From: Myxococcales bacterium
GTDB lineage: Bacteria > Myxococcota_A > Polyangia > Haliangiales > Haliangiaceae
DNA length: 64,000 nt
Assembly: GCA_016720595.1 (NCBI GenBank)
Contig: JADKKI010000012.1
Span: 1-64,000, forward strand
Direction: 5' to 3'
Of the stretch, positions 11,389 to 18,239 are shown piece by piece. The notes under the pieces are model-generated. The model was not told where the DNA came from and did not search any database. It worked only from the letters and a program-made list of their open reading frames with translations. The position numbers and the translations under genes were made by a program. Positions within the stretch are counted from its first letter, which is position 1. Each line of letters begins with the position of its first letter.

Positions 11389-11964
11389 GTGAAGTCGACA
11401 AAGGCGCAGGGACACCCCACGCACGGGACCAGCCCGGCCGCGCTGGTCTCGAAGGACGAACGAAAAAAGCAGCTAGGATCCGAGCGCGCTGCCGCCATTT
11501 TTCAGGCACGGACCGCTATCGATCCACGCTCGGACAGCATCGTGTCGACGGTCGCGGGTGTGTCGATGTCCGCCGAACTGATCGAACAGGTCCGGTACCT
11601 CAGCGAGTGGTTTACCCCGACACGCAAGGCCACGCGGTTCCCTCCTCCAACCCTGCCAGTCTGGATCGAATCAGCGCTGCGCGCCCAAACTAGTCCGTCC
11701 GGTCCGCCTAAGGCGATCGTCACCTTTGGGGACGCTGCGGGGATCGCGCCTGCGAAGCAAGTGGACCTGGTCGCGCTCACCGAGCGCGTCGTCGCCTTCC
11801 GGAACAAGGTGTTTGAGATCGTCGAGCTGGGCAGGACTCTCGGAGAAGATCTCGAGCAGACATGGGCCGAGCTCACCTGTCAGCAGACGGATAGTCGAGG
11901 TCGCAAGGGTGCGTTCCGCGATCCGCGAGGGCGTGGCAATCCGCGGGACGAGGCGCGCTGGTGA
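11389..11964 (+). CDS. Hypothetical protein of the island, second gene of a two-gene unit
   Basis: Reading frame of 191 residues. I take GTG 11389 as the start because it lies just after the zinc-ribbon gene's stop; the frame is also open further upstream, but that part would overlap the neighbour out of frame. The middle is a plausible globular or helical protein (MSAELIEQVRYLSEWFTPT, then VDLVALTERVVAFRNKVFEI), with a basic C-terminus rich in Arg and Gly. No motif, signal peptide or membrane segment is recognisable. Its spacing of 11 bases to the upstream gene implies coexpression. Function unknown. Confidence 0.5.
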   Translation: MKSTKAQGHPTHGTSPAALVSKDERKKQLGSERAAAIFQARTAIDPRSDSIVSTVAGVSMSAELIEQVRYLSEWFTPTRKATRFPPPTLPVWIESALRAQTSPSGPPKAIVTFGDAAGIAPAKQVDLVALTERVVAFRNKVFEIVELGRTLGEDLEQTWAELTCQQTDSRGRKGAFRDPRGRGNPRDEARW

Positions 11965-12152
11965 TTCCTGAACCGACTGCACCGTGAGTGGTCCAACGCA
12001 GGCCGAGGGCCGCTCGCTCCGACTGAGACGGGCCTGCTTGCGGTCTACATTGGCGTTGACGATGGACGTGGTGGCTTGGACGGGGTGGTCAAACGGTGGA
12101 GCGAAATGATCAACGGACGCAGGGGGGGCGGCGTCTGCGCGCCCCATTTGTT

Positions 12153-12186
12153 GGGGGTGAGGGAGGGGCGGGGGGCCCGGGGGGGG
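12153..12186 (+). promoter_or_regulatory. Potential G-quadruplex-forming tract
   Basis: On the plus strand four or five G runs are separated by loops of one to three bases: G5 (12153-12157), TGA, G3 (12161-12163), A, G4 (12165-12168), C, G6 (12170-12175), CCC, G8 (12179-12186). This fits the G3+N1-7 quadruplex rule with very short loops, the most stable class. It lies about 230 bases upstream of the excisionase-like start. A regulatory or recombination role is inference only. Confidence 0.45.
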
Positions 12187-12241
12187 CGCCGTCCCCTTCC
12201 TCCGAAGTTCCCCTCCAACAACACTGCCGCCGTTCGCCTGC

Positions 12242-12259
12242 ACCGCTTTGTGAAGCGGT
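12242..12259. repeat. Perfect 7-bp inverted repeat with 4-base loop
   Basis: ACCGCTT (12242-12248), loop TGTG, AAGCGGT (12253-12259). No T run follows on either strand, so it is not a standard terminator. It may be an operator or recombinase arm-type site for the adjacent excisionase/integrase genes, but the sequence alone does not show this. Confidence 0.35.
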
Positions 12260-12419
12260 TGGGGCTTGCCCGGAGGGGGCCAACTCGGGCTCCGCTCGAG
12301 CTCGGGCACGGCGTCGTGCGTGTGGGGTTCCCGGCTCCAGGCGGGCTCGTCCGAGCGGCGAGCTCGTCGAGAAACGCCGCCGCCCCCCGGGCATAGGACG
12401 ACGACCCCCCGGGGAGGAG

Positions 12420-13088
12420 ATGCCAGGCCCCACCCACGCGCCCAGGTCCATGCCGCCCGCGCCGATCCCGCCCGCCGATCATCCACCGCTGCTGACCACG
12501 CGGGAGGCGGCGCACTACCTGCGCTTCAAGTCCTCGTCGGGGATCCGCACGTTGGTGCAGCGCGGCGAGCTGATCCCGGCAGGCGCGGGCGCGAACGGCA
12601 CACATCTATTCACCCGCGCCGAGCTCGATCGCTTCATCGCGACGCGCGCGGCGCGCTACGCTCGCAGGCACCTTGGGATGCCCGGCGACAGAAAGGATCC
12701 TCATCATGGGGAACCGAGGAACGAAGACGCGCTACACGGGCGTGTTTCAGATCACGGGCAAGGACTACCTGATCCGGGCGAAGGCGAACAACCCTCGCAC
12801 GGGCAAGCCACAGGAGGTGGAACGGCTCATCTACGGGGTGAGCGTACGCGAGGCGGCGCGACAGCGCGCCGAGCTCGTGGAGGAGCTACTCGCCGCGAAC
12901 CAGACAGAAGCAGCACGGGTTCGCGTTGGGGAATTTGCGAGATCGTGGATCGAGTCGAAAGCGCTCAGGCTGGATCCGACCACCGCGCGGACGTACGCGA
13001 AGGCGCTCGACCGGCACATCCTGCCGGCGCTGGGCGACTTCTACTACGACGCGCTCACGTCGCGAGACGTCCAAAGGTGGATCGATGA
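12420..13088 (+). CDS. HTH_17/excisionase-like protein preceding the integrase
   Basis: ATG choices are at 12420 and 12450. The recognisable part (about residues 20-85) reads [17 protein letters not shown], then [12 protein letters not shown], then [17 protein letters not shown]: a complete MerR-like HTH_17/excisionase domain with the recognition wing and the typical '[11 protein letters not shown]' end. The frame stays open to 13088 but overlaps the integrase out of frame, and that part is Arg/Gly-rich with no protein character. The real gene probably ends near 12700, perhaps through a frameshift not visible here. It is likely the directionality factor or a regulator of the recombinase. Confidence 0.55.
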   Translation: MPGPTHAPRSMPPAPIPPADHPPLLTTREAAHYLRFKSSSGIRTLVQRGELIPAGAGANGTHLFTRAELDRFIATRAARYARRHLGMPGDRKDPHHGEPRNEDALHGRVSDHGQGLPDPGEGEQPSHGQATGGGTAHLRGERTRGGATARRARGGATRREPDRSSTGSRWGICEIVDRVESAQAGSDHRADVREGARPAHPAGAGRLLLRRAHVARRPKVDR

Positions 13089-13965
13089 CTCGATCCGGCG
13101 CGGCTGGGTGAGCGAGGTCAAGGGCAACAAGCGGGGCGACGACGTCTCGAAGGTGCGGCACACGTATACGCGGAGCGCGATCGCGGTGTGGTTCAGGACG
13201 TTCCGGACCATGACCCGCGACGCGATGGCCGAGCTGGATCTCCCGCGAGATCCGACGTTGCGTGTGGCGCTCCCCGAGGCGACGTACGATCGCGAGGAGT
13301 CCAAGGCGCTCACCGCCGAACAGCTGGTGCGGTTTCTCGAAGCGTTCCGTGTGCATCACCCGCAGCACCACGCGCTCGTGGTGCTACTGGCGTACACGGG
13401 GCTTCGGTTCTGCCACGCCAGCGCGCTGCGGTGGGACGACTGGGACGAAGAGTCCGGGATCCTCCGCATCCTGCGCAAGCAGGTCGGCGGGAAGGTCGGC
13501 CCGGTGTCTCGCAAGAAGCGCGCGCCGAAGGAGATTCCAGTCGAACCCGAGCTGGCGGCGGTGCTGCGCGCGCATCGCCACCGCTTGCTCGTCGATCAGG
13601 CACCGGGCCTGGCCGAGGGCTGGATGTTTCCTTCGCGTGCAGGAACGCTGCGCACGGCCAACAGCATCGATGCTTCGTGGAGAAAGGCGCTGAAGATCGC
13701 CGAGATCACCCAGCGCTTCACGCTCCACGGCCTTCGCTACACGTTCACCGATCTCGTACGTCGGGCGAACGTGGACGCGGTGGTGCGGCGTGCCCTCACC
13801 GGGCACGTCACCGAGCAGATGCAGCGTCACTACTCGACGGTGGGGATCGACGAGAAGCGAGCGGCGATGGCCGGAGTGATCCGGCTGTTGCCGCCCGCTC
13901 CGCCGGATGATTCGCCGCCGTCAGGTGGGGGCGCCGGTGGGGGTGACGAGGAGCCGAGTAGCTAA
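12706..13965 (+). CDS. int: Tyrosine recombinase (phage-type integrase)
   Basis: The ATG at 12706 has AAAGGA eight bases upstream; a longer frame begins at TTG 12673. About 419 residues. The N-terminal part has an AP2-like/SAM-like arm-binding region (KARYTG-type start, then [14 protein letters not shown] and [19 protein letters not shown]). The catalytic domain shows box [17 protein letters not shown] (Arg), a lysine hairpin near [10 protein letters not shown], box [12 protein letters not shown] (His-x-x-Arg), then LTGH and HYSTV (nucleophile Tyr). All five catalytic positions are present. It ends 6 bases before the tRNA-Gly 3' end, so it most likely integrates there. The tail is Gly/Pro-rich and dispensable-looking. 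Confidence 0.9.
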   Translation: MGNRGTKTRYTGVFQITGKDYLIRAKANNPRTGKPQEVERLIYGVSVREAARQRAELVEELLAANQTEAARVRVGEFARSWIESKALRLDPTTARTYAKALDRHILPALGDFYYDALTSRDVQRWIDDSIRRGWVSEVKGNKRGDDVSKVRHTYTRSAIAVWFRTFRTMTRDAMAELDLPRDPTLRVALPEATYDREESKALTAEQLVRFLEAFRVHHPQHHALVVLLAYTGLRFCHASALRWDDWDEESGILRILRKQVGGKVGPVSRKKRAPKEIPVEPELAAVLRAHRHRLLVDQAPGLAEGWMFPSRAGTLRTANSIDASWRKALKIAEITQRFTLHGLRYTFTDLVRRANVDAVVRRALTGHVTEQMQRHYSTVGIDEKRAAMAGVIRLLPPAPPDDSPPSGGGAGGGDEEPSS

Positions 13966-13995
13966 CTATCGAGCGGGATACCGGATTCGAACCGG
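13966..13995. other. Likely attachment-site half (att) at tRNA-Gly 3' end
   Basis: Island integrases of this type usually cross over within the T-arm/acceptor part of the tRNA and rebuild it. Here the integrase stop is at 13963-13965 and the tRNA 3' end at 13972, so the core site should lie in about 13966-13995. The exact core cannot be fixed because the second copy lies outside the window. Confidence 0.4.
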
Positions 13996-14043
13996 CGACC
14001 TTCAGCTTGGGAAGCTGACACTCTACCGCTGAGTTAATCCCGC
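13972..14043 (-). tRNA. tRNA-Gly (anticodon CCC)
   Basis: Reading the minus strand from 14043: acceptor GCGGGAT pairs with ATCCCGC (7 bp), D-arm ACTC/GAGT, anticodon stem TCAGC/GCTGA around the loop TTCCCAA (anticodon CCC), T-arm GCCGG with loop TTCGAAT and CCGGT. CCA is not encoded. The 3' end faces the integrase and serves as the likely attachment site of the island. Confidence 0.93.
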
Positions 14044-14187
14044 AGAGCGGCGTAACCATTGATCACGACGCCTGCGTCGTCAACCCCCTTTCAGGGCGAT
14101 CACCACCGCGCTCACCACCTGCCGACGAGCGCGCCGAGGTGTGCACCGAACCAAGCCCCTTGCGCCCGGCAGCGCCATCCGCTAATA

Positions 14188-14205
14188 CTGAACCAGATGG
14201 TTCAG
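14188..14205. promoter_or_regulatory. Perfect palindromic operator over the ArsR-type regulator start
   Basis: CTGAACCA-GA-TGGTTCAG: two perfect 8-bp arms. The regulator's ATG (14197) lies inside the palindrome, so binding would block both transcription and initiation. This is the usual autoregulation layout of ArsR-family repressors paired with an SRPBCC protein. Confidence 0.7.
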
Positions 14206-14574
14206 CATTCGAAGGCCGCCCAGCTCGACGCCGCGTTCGCCGCGCTGTCGGATGCCACGCGGCGCGGCGTGCTGGAGCAGCTCGGGCGGGCGGATGCGTC
14301 GATCACGGATCTCGCCGAGAGGTTCGACATGACGCTCACCGGCATGAAGAAGCACGTCGGCGTGCTGGAGCATGCCGGGCTCGTCGCGACGGCGAAGGTC
14401 GGCCGCGTGCGGACGTGTCGCCTCGGCCAGCGCCGGCTCGACGAGGTCACGGCGTGGATCGACCGCTATCGCCAGCTGTGGAGCGCGCGCTTCGACGAGC
14501 TCGACCTGGTGATCGAAGAACTGAAGCAGAAAGAAAAAGAGAAAGAGAAAGAGAAGGAGAGAACACCCCGATGA
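14197..14574 (+). CDS. ArsR-family transcriptional regulator
   Basis: 125 residues. The ATG at 14197 sits inside the palindromic operator. The fold is a typical winged helix: LDAAFAALSDATRRGVLEQL (helices 1-2), then DASITDLAERFDMTLTGMKK (helix-turn-helix) and a wing at KVGRVRTCRL. It lacks the Cys motif of metal sensors, as in the ArsR subgroup that travels with SRPBCC proteins. The C-terminus is an odd run of alternating Lys-Glu (KEKEKEKEKE) from a GAAAGA purine repeat at 14530-14560. Its stop overlaps the next start (ATGA), so the two are translationally coupled. It likely represses its own operon. Confidence 0.88.
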   Translation: MVQHSKAAQLDAAFAALSDATRRGVLEQLGRADASITDLAERFDMTLTGMKKHVGVLEHAGLVATAKVGRVRTCRLGQRRLDEVTAWIDRYRQLWSARFDELDLVIEELKQKEKEKEKEKERTPR

Positions 14575-15035
14575 AGAACGACACGACGGTGGAACGAAAG
14601 TCCGAGCGCGAGGTCGTCATCACGCGCACCTTCAACGCGCCTGCGCGCCTCGTGTTCGAGGCGTGGACCAAGCCGGAGCTCATGCGCCGATGGTGGGTGC
14701 CCAAGTCGACCGGCCTCACGCTGCTGTCGTGCGAGATGGACGTGCGCACCGGCGGCACGTACCGCTTCGTGTTCCAGCATCCCGCCGCGCCCGAGGGGAT
14801 GGCGTTCTTCGGCCGGTACGTCGAGGTGTCGCCGCATTCGCGCCTGGTGTGGACGAACGAGGAGAGCGGTGACGCCGGGCAGATCAGCACGGTGACGCTC
14901 GAGGACCTCGGCGACACGACGCGGATGGTCTTGCACGAGCTCTATCCGTCGGCCGAAGCCTACGAGGCTGCTGCGGGTTCCTACGACGCGATGCCCGAGT
15001 CGTTCGACCAGCTGGACGCACTCCTCGCGGGATAG
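14571..15035 (+). CDS. SRPBCC-family protein (AHSA1/START-like)
   Basis: 154 residues, starting four bases inside the ArsR stop. It opens with VVITRTFNAPARLVFEAWT and MRRWWVPKS, the hallmark of the SRPBCC/AHSA1 ligand-binding fold, followed by GGTYRFVFQHP and FFGRYVEVSPHSRLVWTNEE, and ends SFDQLDALLAG. Such proteins bind hydrophobic ligands and are routinely encoded with an ArsR regulator; the ligand is unknown. Purine-rich GAGAAGGAGAG ahead of the ATG doubles as the ribosome binding site. Confidence 0.88.
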   Translation: MKNDTTVERKSEREVVITRTFNAPARLVFEAWTKPELMRRWWVPKSTGLTLLSCEMDVRTGGTYRFVFQHPAAPEGMAFFGRYVEVSPHSRLVWTNEESGDAGQISTVTLEDLGDTTRMVLHELYPSAEAYEAAAGSYDAMPESFDQLDALLAG

Positions 15036-15083
15036 TCCATCGAGCCGAGCGCCGAGCCCTGCCCTGCGCGTAGAGTCCACGCC

Positions 15084-15833
15084 ATGGCTCTCACGCCGCG
15101 TCCCTTCCCTCCCGCCGCCCCCCACGGCCCGCTCGTCGAGGTGTTCCCTGATTTGTTCCTGGTCACGGGCACGATGAAGTTGCCCGGGGTCATGCCCGTC
15201 CGGTTCAGCCGCAACATGACGGTGGTGCGCGAGGGCGAGCGGCTCGTGCTCGTCAACACGGTCCGGCTCGACGAGGCCGGGCTCGCCGCGCTCGACAAGC
15301 TCGGCAAGGTGACCGACGTGGTCCGGATCGCGGGCAACCACGGGATGGACGATCCGTTCTACGCGGATCGCTACGGCGCCAAGGTCTGGGTCGTGAAGGG
15401 GCAGCGCTACACGGCCGGGTTCGGCACCGCTTCGCCCGACGTGTACTTCGAGCCCACGGGCGAGATGGTCGCGGGCAGCGCCGGGCTGCCGATCGCCGGC
15501 GCGAAGCTGTTCGTGATCGATTCGAACCCGCCCGAGGGGCTGCTGCTGTTGCCCGGGCACGGCGGGGTGCTGATCTCCGGCGATTGCCTCCAGCACTGGG
15601 CCAAGCCCGACGAGTTCTTCTCGCCGCTCGCGAAGATCATGATGCGGCTGATGGGGTTCGTGAAGCCGCACAACATCGGGCCCGGGTGGGTGAAGAACTG
15701 CAAGCCGCCCAAGCCGCAGCTCGGCGCGCTGGCGGCAGAGACGTACGCCAACGTGCTGCCGGCGCACGGGACGGCCGTCGTCGGGAACGCATCGAGCCTG
15801 TACAAGCCGGCGCTCGAGCGGGCCTCGCGCTGA
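15084..15833 (+). CDS. Metallo-beta-lactamase-fold protein (degenerate metal site)
   Basis: 249 residues from ATG 15084. The fold is suggested by a lead strand LVEVFPDLFLVTG, then a VRIAGNHGMDDPFYADRYG segment where MBL enzymes have HxHxDH, LLLPGHGGVLISGDCLQHW (the H...D metal-ligand region) and VLPAHGTAVVG near the C-terminus. The first histidine motif is reduced to NHGMDD, so catalysis is doubtful. No signal peptide. It stands alone after the ArsR/SRPBCC pair. Function unknown. Confidence 0.7.
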   Translation: MALTPRPFPPAAPHGPLVEVFPDLFLVTGTMKLPGVMPVRFSRNMTVVREGERLVLVNTVRLDEAGLAALDKLGKVTDVVRIAGNHGMDDPFYADRYGAKVWVVKGQRYTAGFGTASPDVYFEPTGEMVAGSAGLPIAGAKLFVIDSNPPEGLLLLPGHGGVLISGDCLQHWAKPDEFFSPLAKIMMRLMGFVKPHNIGPGWVKNCKPPKPQLGALAAETYANVLPAHGTAVVGNASSLYKPALERASR

Positions 15834-15950
15834 GCGAGACGAGCTAACTCCGCGGGCTGGCGCCACGGGGCCAGATCCCGTCCCCAGCTTGTGACCGCGC
15901 CGTCACAGAGCCGAGCGCGGGCTGTGGAATGGGCCTGTCAGGCTCGCGGG

Positions 15951-16889
15951 ATGCGGATCGATGTCCTCGACCTGGGCTCGAACACGTTTCACGTGCTGAC
16001 GGCAGACGTCGTCGGGCACGAGCTGATGCCGCTGTTCGATGCGAGCGTGGCGGTGCGCCTCGGCGACAGCGCGTTCGCCGACGGCGTGATCAGCCCCGAG
16101 GCGTTCGCACGCGGGCTCGAGGCGATCGACACGCTGATCGCCCGCGTCGATGGGCGCAGGCCGGTCACCGTGGCCACGGGCGTGTTCCGCGAGGTCAGCA
16201 ATGCGGCGGCGTTCCTCGAGGAGGTCAAGCGGCGCTTCGATCTCCACGTCACCGTGATCTCGGGCGTGGAGGAGGCGCGGTTGACGTTCCGCGCGGTGCG
16301 CGCGGAGAGCACCGAGCCGGACGCGCGGCTCGCGGTGTTCGATCTGGGCGGCGGCTCGCTCGAGTGCATGCTCGGCGAGCGCGGCGTGCTGACCTCCGCG
16401 TCGAGCCTTCCGCTGGGTGGGCTCCGTCTCAGCCGCACCATCACCGGTCTCGACGATCGAGCCGCGCGCGTACGGACCGCGGTGCTCGCCACGGCTGGCG
16501 AGAGCTTGAGCGAGATCGCCGCACGTCAGCCGCACGAGGTGGTGCTGTCCTCGGGCACGGCCCGCGCGTTGCTCTCGGTCGCCCGTCGGCAAGGGCACGT
16601 CGAGCAGGCGCGTGGCTGGCTGCCTTCGCGGATCATCGCCGAGCTCGCGCGCACGCTCGACGCCGCCAACCCGGCCGAGCTCGCCGCGCTGGGCGTCGGG
16701 GCCGCGCGCCTCGACACCATCGCGATCGGCGCCCAGGTGTTCGCGACGATCCTCGAGGTGATCGACGTCCCGTGCGTTCGCATCGCCAGCGGCGCGCTGC
16801 GCGAGGGCCTGGCGCTCGATGTGGCCGATGCCTGCGCGCTCGACCTGGTGCCCGCGGCGGGTGCTACGCGCGGCGCGACGGCGCCGTAG
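15951..16889 (+). CDS. Ppx/GppA-family exopolyphosphatase/guanosine pentaphosphatase
   Basis: 312 residues from ATG 15951. An ASKHA-type phosphate-1 motif VLDLGSNTFHVL is at the start, followed by the family's ATGVFREVSNAAAFLEEV, ISGVEEARLTF and the phosphate-2 motif AVFDLGGGSLECML, then SLPLGGLRL. It has the core Ppx/GppA domain only, without the C-terminal HD extension, which is normal for the short form. It hydrolyses polyphosphate or pppGpp; which one cannot be told from sequence. Confidence 0.88.
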   Translation: MRIDVLDLGSNTFHVLTADVVGHELMPLFDASVAVRLGDSAFADGVISPEAFARGLEAIDTLIARVDGRRPVTVATGVFREVSNAAAFLEEVKRRFDLHVTVISGVEEARLTFRAVRAESTEPDARLAVFDLGGGSLECMLGERGVLTSASSLPLGGLRLSRTITGLDDRAARVRTAVLATAGESLSEIAARQPHEVVLSSGTARALLSVARRQGHVEQARGWLPSRIIAELARTLDAANPAELAALGVGAARLDTIAIGAQVFATILEVIDVPCVRIASGALREGLALDVADACALDLVPAAGATRGATAP

Positions 16890-16898
16890 CAGCGCCTA

Positions 16899-17273
16899 CT
16901 ACTGCGGCGGCGGCGGCTCGACGATCGGCAGCTCGGGCGGCTGCTCCGGTCCCTGACAGGTCTCGACCTCGGCGGGGCAGTTGGTCCGCATGCACGCCTC
17001 GTTGGTGCAGCTGTTGCGCTCGCCGCACGCGAGCACGGCATCGTGCTGCTGGGTGCCCTCCGCGGTGCCCTGGTTGCTGCAGCCGTGGAGGCAGAGCGGA
17101 TCGGAGCAGGTGCTATCGCAGGTCTCCACGATCTGCGCGCAGGTCAGCGTGCCGCCACCCTCGGGAGGCGGGTTGATCGCCTTGGCCGCCTGGTTGATGC
17201 AGCCGGCGCCGCCCGCAGCGAGGCCGAACACGAGCCCGAACATGAGACCGAACATGGAGACGTTGCGCCACAC
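16899..17273 (-). CDS. Cysteine-rich lipoprotein, unknown function
   Basis: 124 residues. A hydrophobic signal (MFGLMFGLVFGLAAGGAGC) ends in a lipobox-like Gly-Gly-Ala-Gly-Cys, then about ten further cysteines in a compact body (CAQIVETCDSTCSDPLCLHGC) and a Pro-rich tail. This pattern of small, disulfide-rich lipoproteins is common in myxobacterial genomes. It is convergent with the ppx-like gene, nine bases away. No known family. Confidence 0.65.
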   Translation of the reverse strand: MWRNVSMFGLMFGLVFGLAAGGAGCINQAAKAINPPPEGGGTLTCAQIVETCDSTCSDPLCLHGCSNQGTAEGTQQHDAVLACGERNSCTNEACMRTNCPAEVETCQGPEQPPELPIVEPPPPQ

Positions 17274-17331
17274 GCGAGAACTCTAACGTGGGGCGGTTGC
17301 CGCCGCGTCGCTTCCGGGCGATGAACAGCCG

Positions 17332-18219
17332 ATGCTGGCGATCGACCTCACCGGGAAGCGTGCGCTGGTCGCCGGGGTGGGCGACGAGCGCGGCCTCGGG
17401 TTCGGGATCGCGAAGGCGCTGGCCGAGGCGGGCGCGACGGTGGCGGTGGCGACCTGGCCGCCGCTGATCAAGATGTTCAAGCTGATGCTCGCGCGGCCGA
17501 GCTCCGAGGCGCTGCTGACGCTGCGCGATGGCAAGCGGCTCGGGTTCTCGGCGATCTATCCGTTCGATGCGGAGTTCGATCGGCTCGACGCGGTGCCCGC
17601 CGAGATCCGCGAGCACCGCCGGTACAAGGACATGGGGGACTTCACGGTGTCGGGGCTCGCGGCCGCAGTGGCGGCGGATGGCGGGGTGGACCTCGTGGTG
17701 CACAGCCTCGCGAATGGGGCCGAGGTCACCAAGCCGCTGCTCGAGACCTCGCGCGCGGGATATCTCGGCGCGGTCTCGGTCTCGGCGTACTCGAACGTCT
17801 CGCTCGTGCAGCACCTGGGGCCGCTGATGCGCCCGGGAGGTTCGTTCGTGTGCCTGTCGTACCTGGCGGGGCAGCGGGTGGTGCCGCAGTATGGCGGTGG
17901 GATGTCGTCGGCGAAGGCGGCGCTCGAGTCCGATGCGCGCGTGCTGGCGTACGAGGCGGGGCGCAAGTGGGGGCACCGCGTGAACGTGATCTCGCCCGGG
18001 CCGTATCGCTCGCGCGCGGCCGAGGCGATCGGGCCGATCGATCAGATGATCGCGTATGCCGCGCGCACCTCGCCGCTGCCCGAGGCGATCACCGCCGAGG
18101 AGGTCGGGGTGACGGCGGCGTTCCTGTCGAGCCCGCTGGCGAGCGGGATCACGGGCACGGTGGTCTACGTCGACAAGGGCTATTCCGCGATGGGCCTCGG
18201 CGGCACGACCAGCGGCTGA
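17332..18219 (+). CDS. fabI: Enoyl-[acyl-carrier-protein] reductase, plant/apicomplexan-like FabI
   Basis: 295 residues, an SDR-type enoyl-ACP reductase of fatty-acid synthesis. It opens LTGKRALVAGVGDERGLGFG (nucleotide-binding glycines with the FabI Asp/Glu-Arg-Gly variation), then the family's VVHSLANGAEV. The catalytic pair is Tyr-x6-Lys in QYGGGMSSAKAALESD, followed by RVNVISPGPYRSRAA. An insertion ATWPPLIKMFKLML after the second strand is typical of the chloroplast/apicomplexan ENR subgroup, not of the E. coli protein. It is well outside the polyene cluster and likely serves primary lipid synthesis. Confidence 0.92.
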   Translation: MLAIDLTGKRALVAGVGDERGLGFGIAKALAEAGATVAVATWPPLIKMFKLMLARPSSEALLTLRDGKRLGFSAIYPFDAEFDRLDAVPAEIREHRRYKDMGDFTVSGLAAAVAADGGVDLVVHSLANGAEVTKPLLETSRAGYLGAVSVSAYSNVSLVQHLGPLMRPGGSFVCLSYLAGQRVVPQYGGGMSSAKAALESDARVLAYEAGRKWGHRVNVISPGPYRSRAAEAIGPIDQMIAYAARTSPLPEAITAEEVGVTAAFLSSPLASGITGTVVYVDKGYSAMGLGGTTSG

Positions 18220-18239
18220 ATGTTAGGCTCGGCGTGGAC

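Larger units (their letters stand above)
11965..12419. other. Non-coding G-rich stretch upstream of the excisionase/integrase pair
   Basis: No frame here looks like protein. The first 150 bases are unremarkable. Then come long G runs at 12122-12128, 12153-12157, 12165-12168, 12170-12175 and 12179-12186, followed by a 7-bp inverted repeat at 12242-12259 and C-rich tracts near 12380-12410. It is the natural place for the control region of the recombination genes and possibly for recombinase accessory sites. Homopolymer length may be unreliable in the assembly. Confidence 0.5.
1..13972. mobile_element. tRNA-Gly-integrated genomic island (right end; left end outside window)
   Basis: The tyrosine recombinase at 12706-13965 ends next to the 3' end of a tRNA-Gly gene, the classic arrangement left by site-specific integration into a tRNA 3' end. 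Everything to its left is accessory in character: a large helicase and partner resembling an anti-phage system, a HEPN-containing protein, two HTH_17/excisionase-like genes and small unknown proteins. To the right, housekeeping-type genes start at once. The opposite attachment site must lie left of position 1, so the element's size is unknown. The defence assignment is inference; the integrase-tRNA junction is seen directly. Confidence 0.7.

Noticed and set aside
11965..12605. Minus-strand open frames in the G-rich stretch ahead of the integrase
   Set aside because: Low-complexity Pro/Arg/Gly translations caused by homopolymer runs; no start context or motif.
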